Source: Mesorhizobium sp. B2-3-4 (GTDB taxonomy: Bacteria; Pseudomonadota; Alphaproteobacteria; Rhizobiales; Rhizobiaceae). From it: a stretch of 64,000 nt of DNA. The stretch covers positions 53,348 through 117,347 of the forward strand of contig NZ_VFVY01000024.1 in NCBI RefSeq assembly GCF_006442315.1, given 5' to 3'. The translations under genes and the position numbers were made by a program. This document shows, one piece after another, positions 62,987 to 64,000 of this stretch (the stretch's first letter is position 1; each line of letters starts with the position of its first letter). Below the pieces are notes generated by a model. The model searched no databases, was not told where the DNA came from, and saw only the letters and a list, made by a program, of their open reading frames with translations.

Positions 62987-64000
62987 ATGGCCGTGACCGT
63001 CAATCCAGAGCGCGACACCGTCGCCACCCCCATCCAACGCGCGCTGCGCGAAGCCTTCTACGCCGGCGCCATCGCGCTTGGGCTGTTCGTGCTGTTCATC
63101 GGCCTCAGAACCGATCAGAACATGTCCAACGAACTGATCCTGGTGCAGCGCTGGGGCCTGCTTGCCGGCGTGGTGATCGCCACCGCGCTCGGCCGCTTCC
63201 TCTATGTCGGCTTCGCGCAACCTGCCATGCAGCGCGCCAAGGAGGAAAAGGCCAGGGCTCCGGCCGTCGCTGCCGAACCCGGCTTCGTGCGCCGCAACTT
63301 CACCAAGCTCGGCATCGGCGTCCTGCTGCTCTATCCCGTGATCATCGTGCTCCTGGTCGGCTTCCAGGGCTCGCTGAAGTGGGTCGACAATTTCGGCATC
63401 CAGATCCTGATCTATGTGATGCTGGCCTGGGGCCTCAACATCGTCGTCGGGCTGGCCGGCCTGCTCGACCTCGGCTATGTCGCCTTCTACGCGGTCGGCG
63501 CCTATGCCTATGCGCTGCTCGGCACGCATTACGGCCTGTCGTTCTGGATCCTGCTGCCGGCCGCCGGCTGCATGGCCGCCTTCTGGGGCGTGCTGCTCGG
63601 CTTCCCGGTGCTGCGCCTGCGCGGCGACTACCTGGCGATCGTCACCCTTGCCTTCGGTGAGATCATCCGCCTGGTGCTGATCAACTGGCGCGAGGTGACC
63701 AACGGCTCGGCCGGCATCTCCGGCATCCCGAAGGTCTCCTTCTTCGGCCTGATGTCGTTCAACGTCTCGGATCCGAACTACATCGCCAAGGTGCTCGGCA
63801 TCGCCCAGTCGGGCGCCTATTACAAGATCTTCCTCTACTACCTGATCCTGGCGCTCTGCCTGCTCACCGCCTTCGTCACCATCCGGCTGCGCCGGCTGCC
63901 GGTCGGCCGGGCCTGGGAAGCGCTGCGCGAGGACGAGATCGCCTGCCGCTCGCTCGGCATCAACACCACCACCACCAAGCTGACCGCCTTTGCCACCGGC
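62987..64000 (+). CDS. livM: Branched-chain amino acid ABC transporter permease LivM, 5' part
   Basis: The first 338 residues are visible and the gene runs off the window. A long N-terminal region with extra helices (about residues 20-110) precedes the LivM core: WGLNIVVGLAGLLDLGYVAF, PVLRLRGDYLAIVTLAFGEI and the ABC-contact GRAWEALREDEIACRSLGIN. It pairs with LivH to form the membrane channel; ATPases LivG and LivF would be expected downstream. Confidence 0.94.
   Translation, partial: MAVTVNPERDTVATPIQRALREAFYAGAIALGLFVLFIGLRTDQNMSNELILVQRWGLLAGVVIATALGRFLYVGFAQPAMQRAKEEKARAPAVAAEPGFVRRNFTKLGIGVLLLYPVIIVLLVGFQGSLKWVDNFGIQILIYVMLAWGLNIVVGLAGLLDLGYVAFYAVGAYAYALLGTHYGLSFWILLPAAGCMAAFWGVLLGFPVLRLRGDYLAIVTLAFGEIIRLVLINWREVTNGSAGISGIPKVSFFGLMSFNVSDPNYIAKVLGIAQSGAYYKIFLYYLILALCLLTAFVTIRLRRLPVGRAWEALREDEIACRSLGINTTTTKLTAFATG

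Overview
The window looks like a chromosomal segment of a Mesorhizobium-like alphaproteobacterium (Rhizobiales). The reasons are the high GC content, the atpHAGDC order with an Ala/Lys/Pro-rich N-terminal tail on the ATP synthase beta subunit, the rplU-rpmA-GNAT-obgE-proB-proA-nadD ... rsfS-rlmH-M23-ctpA-deacetylase-rppH order, and rhizobial-type intergenic hairpin repeats. The taxon is inferred from gene order and protein style; no search was run.

Layout. 1-900: end of an Asp/Glu-racemase-family gene and a small membrane protein. 1134-6373: F1 ATP synthase operon atpHAGDC ending in a strong terminator, with a hairpin between atpG and atpD and a repeat element between atpD and atpC. 6443-15245: hexuronate/unsaturated-uronate catabolism: fructuronate reductase-like gene divergent from uxaC, a three-part TRAP transporter, a FadR-type GntR regulator, kduI, kduD and a KdgF-like cupin. 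15310-19386: a GT9-type glycosyltransferase, an aldehyde dehydrogenase, and a TetR gene divergent from a flavodoxin-fold quinone reductase across a clear operator. 19594-22456: recQ preceded by a broken duplicate of its own 5' end and a sulfotransferase gene. 22464-28253: a FhuF remnant, a membrane protein with a Gly/Met tail, betI-choX-alcohol dehydrogenase, and a histidine ammonia-lyase homologue without the usual Ala-Ser-Gly cofactor triad. 28340-30666: an AT-richer MORN-repeat gene beside tRNA-Ser(CGA). 30804-47551: a serine hydrolase, then the conserved housekeeping block from rplU to rppH, interrupted by an MFS transporter and an MscS channel. 47620-51379: alr and dadA (alanine racemization and D-amino acid oxidation) around two Rnk-like genes. 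51404-54000: an overlapping pair encoding a PLD-family lipoprotein and a PLA2-like protein. 54762-57341: LysR/mmsA. 57350-61744: a hydroxyproline-type catabolic cluster whose FAD dehydrogenase is frameshifted. 62080-64000: start of a branched-chain amino acid ABC transporter (livH, partial livM).

How the genes work together. In the uronate region the TRAP system would import uronates; UxaC and the UxuB-like enzyme take hexuronates to mannonate, while KdgF, KduI and KduD handle unsaturated uronates from pectin or alginate. The later kinase and aldolase steps are not in the window. In the hydroxyproline region the epimerase, FAD dehydrogenase and DHDPS-family deaminase form consecutive steps under a divergent GntR repressor. 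alr plus dadA is the standard L-Ala to D-Ala to pyruvate route.

The strongest candidates for something new are the recQ/sulfotransferase duplication scar, the MIO-less ammonia-lyase homologue, the PLA2-like/PLD pair, the attenuator-like leader in front of rplU, and the long intergenic hairpin elements.
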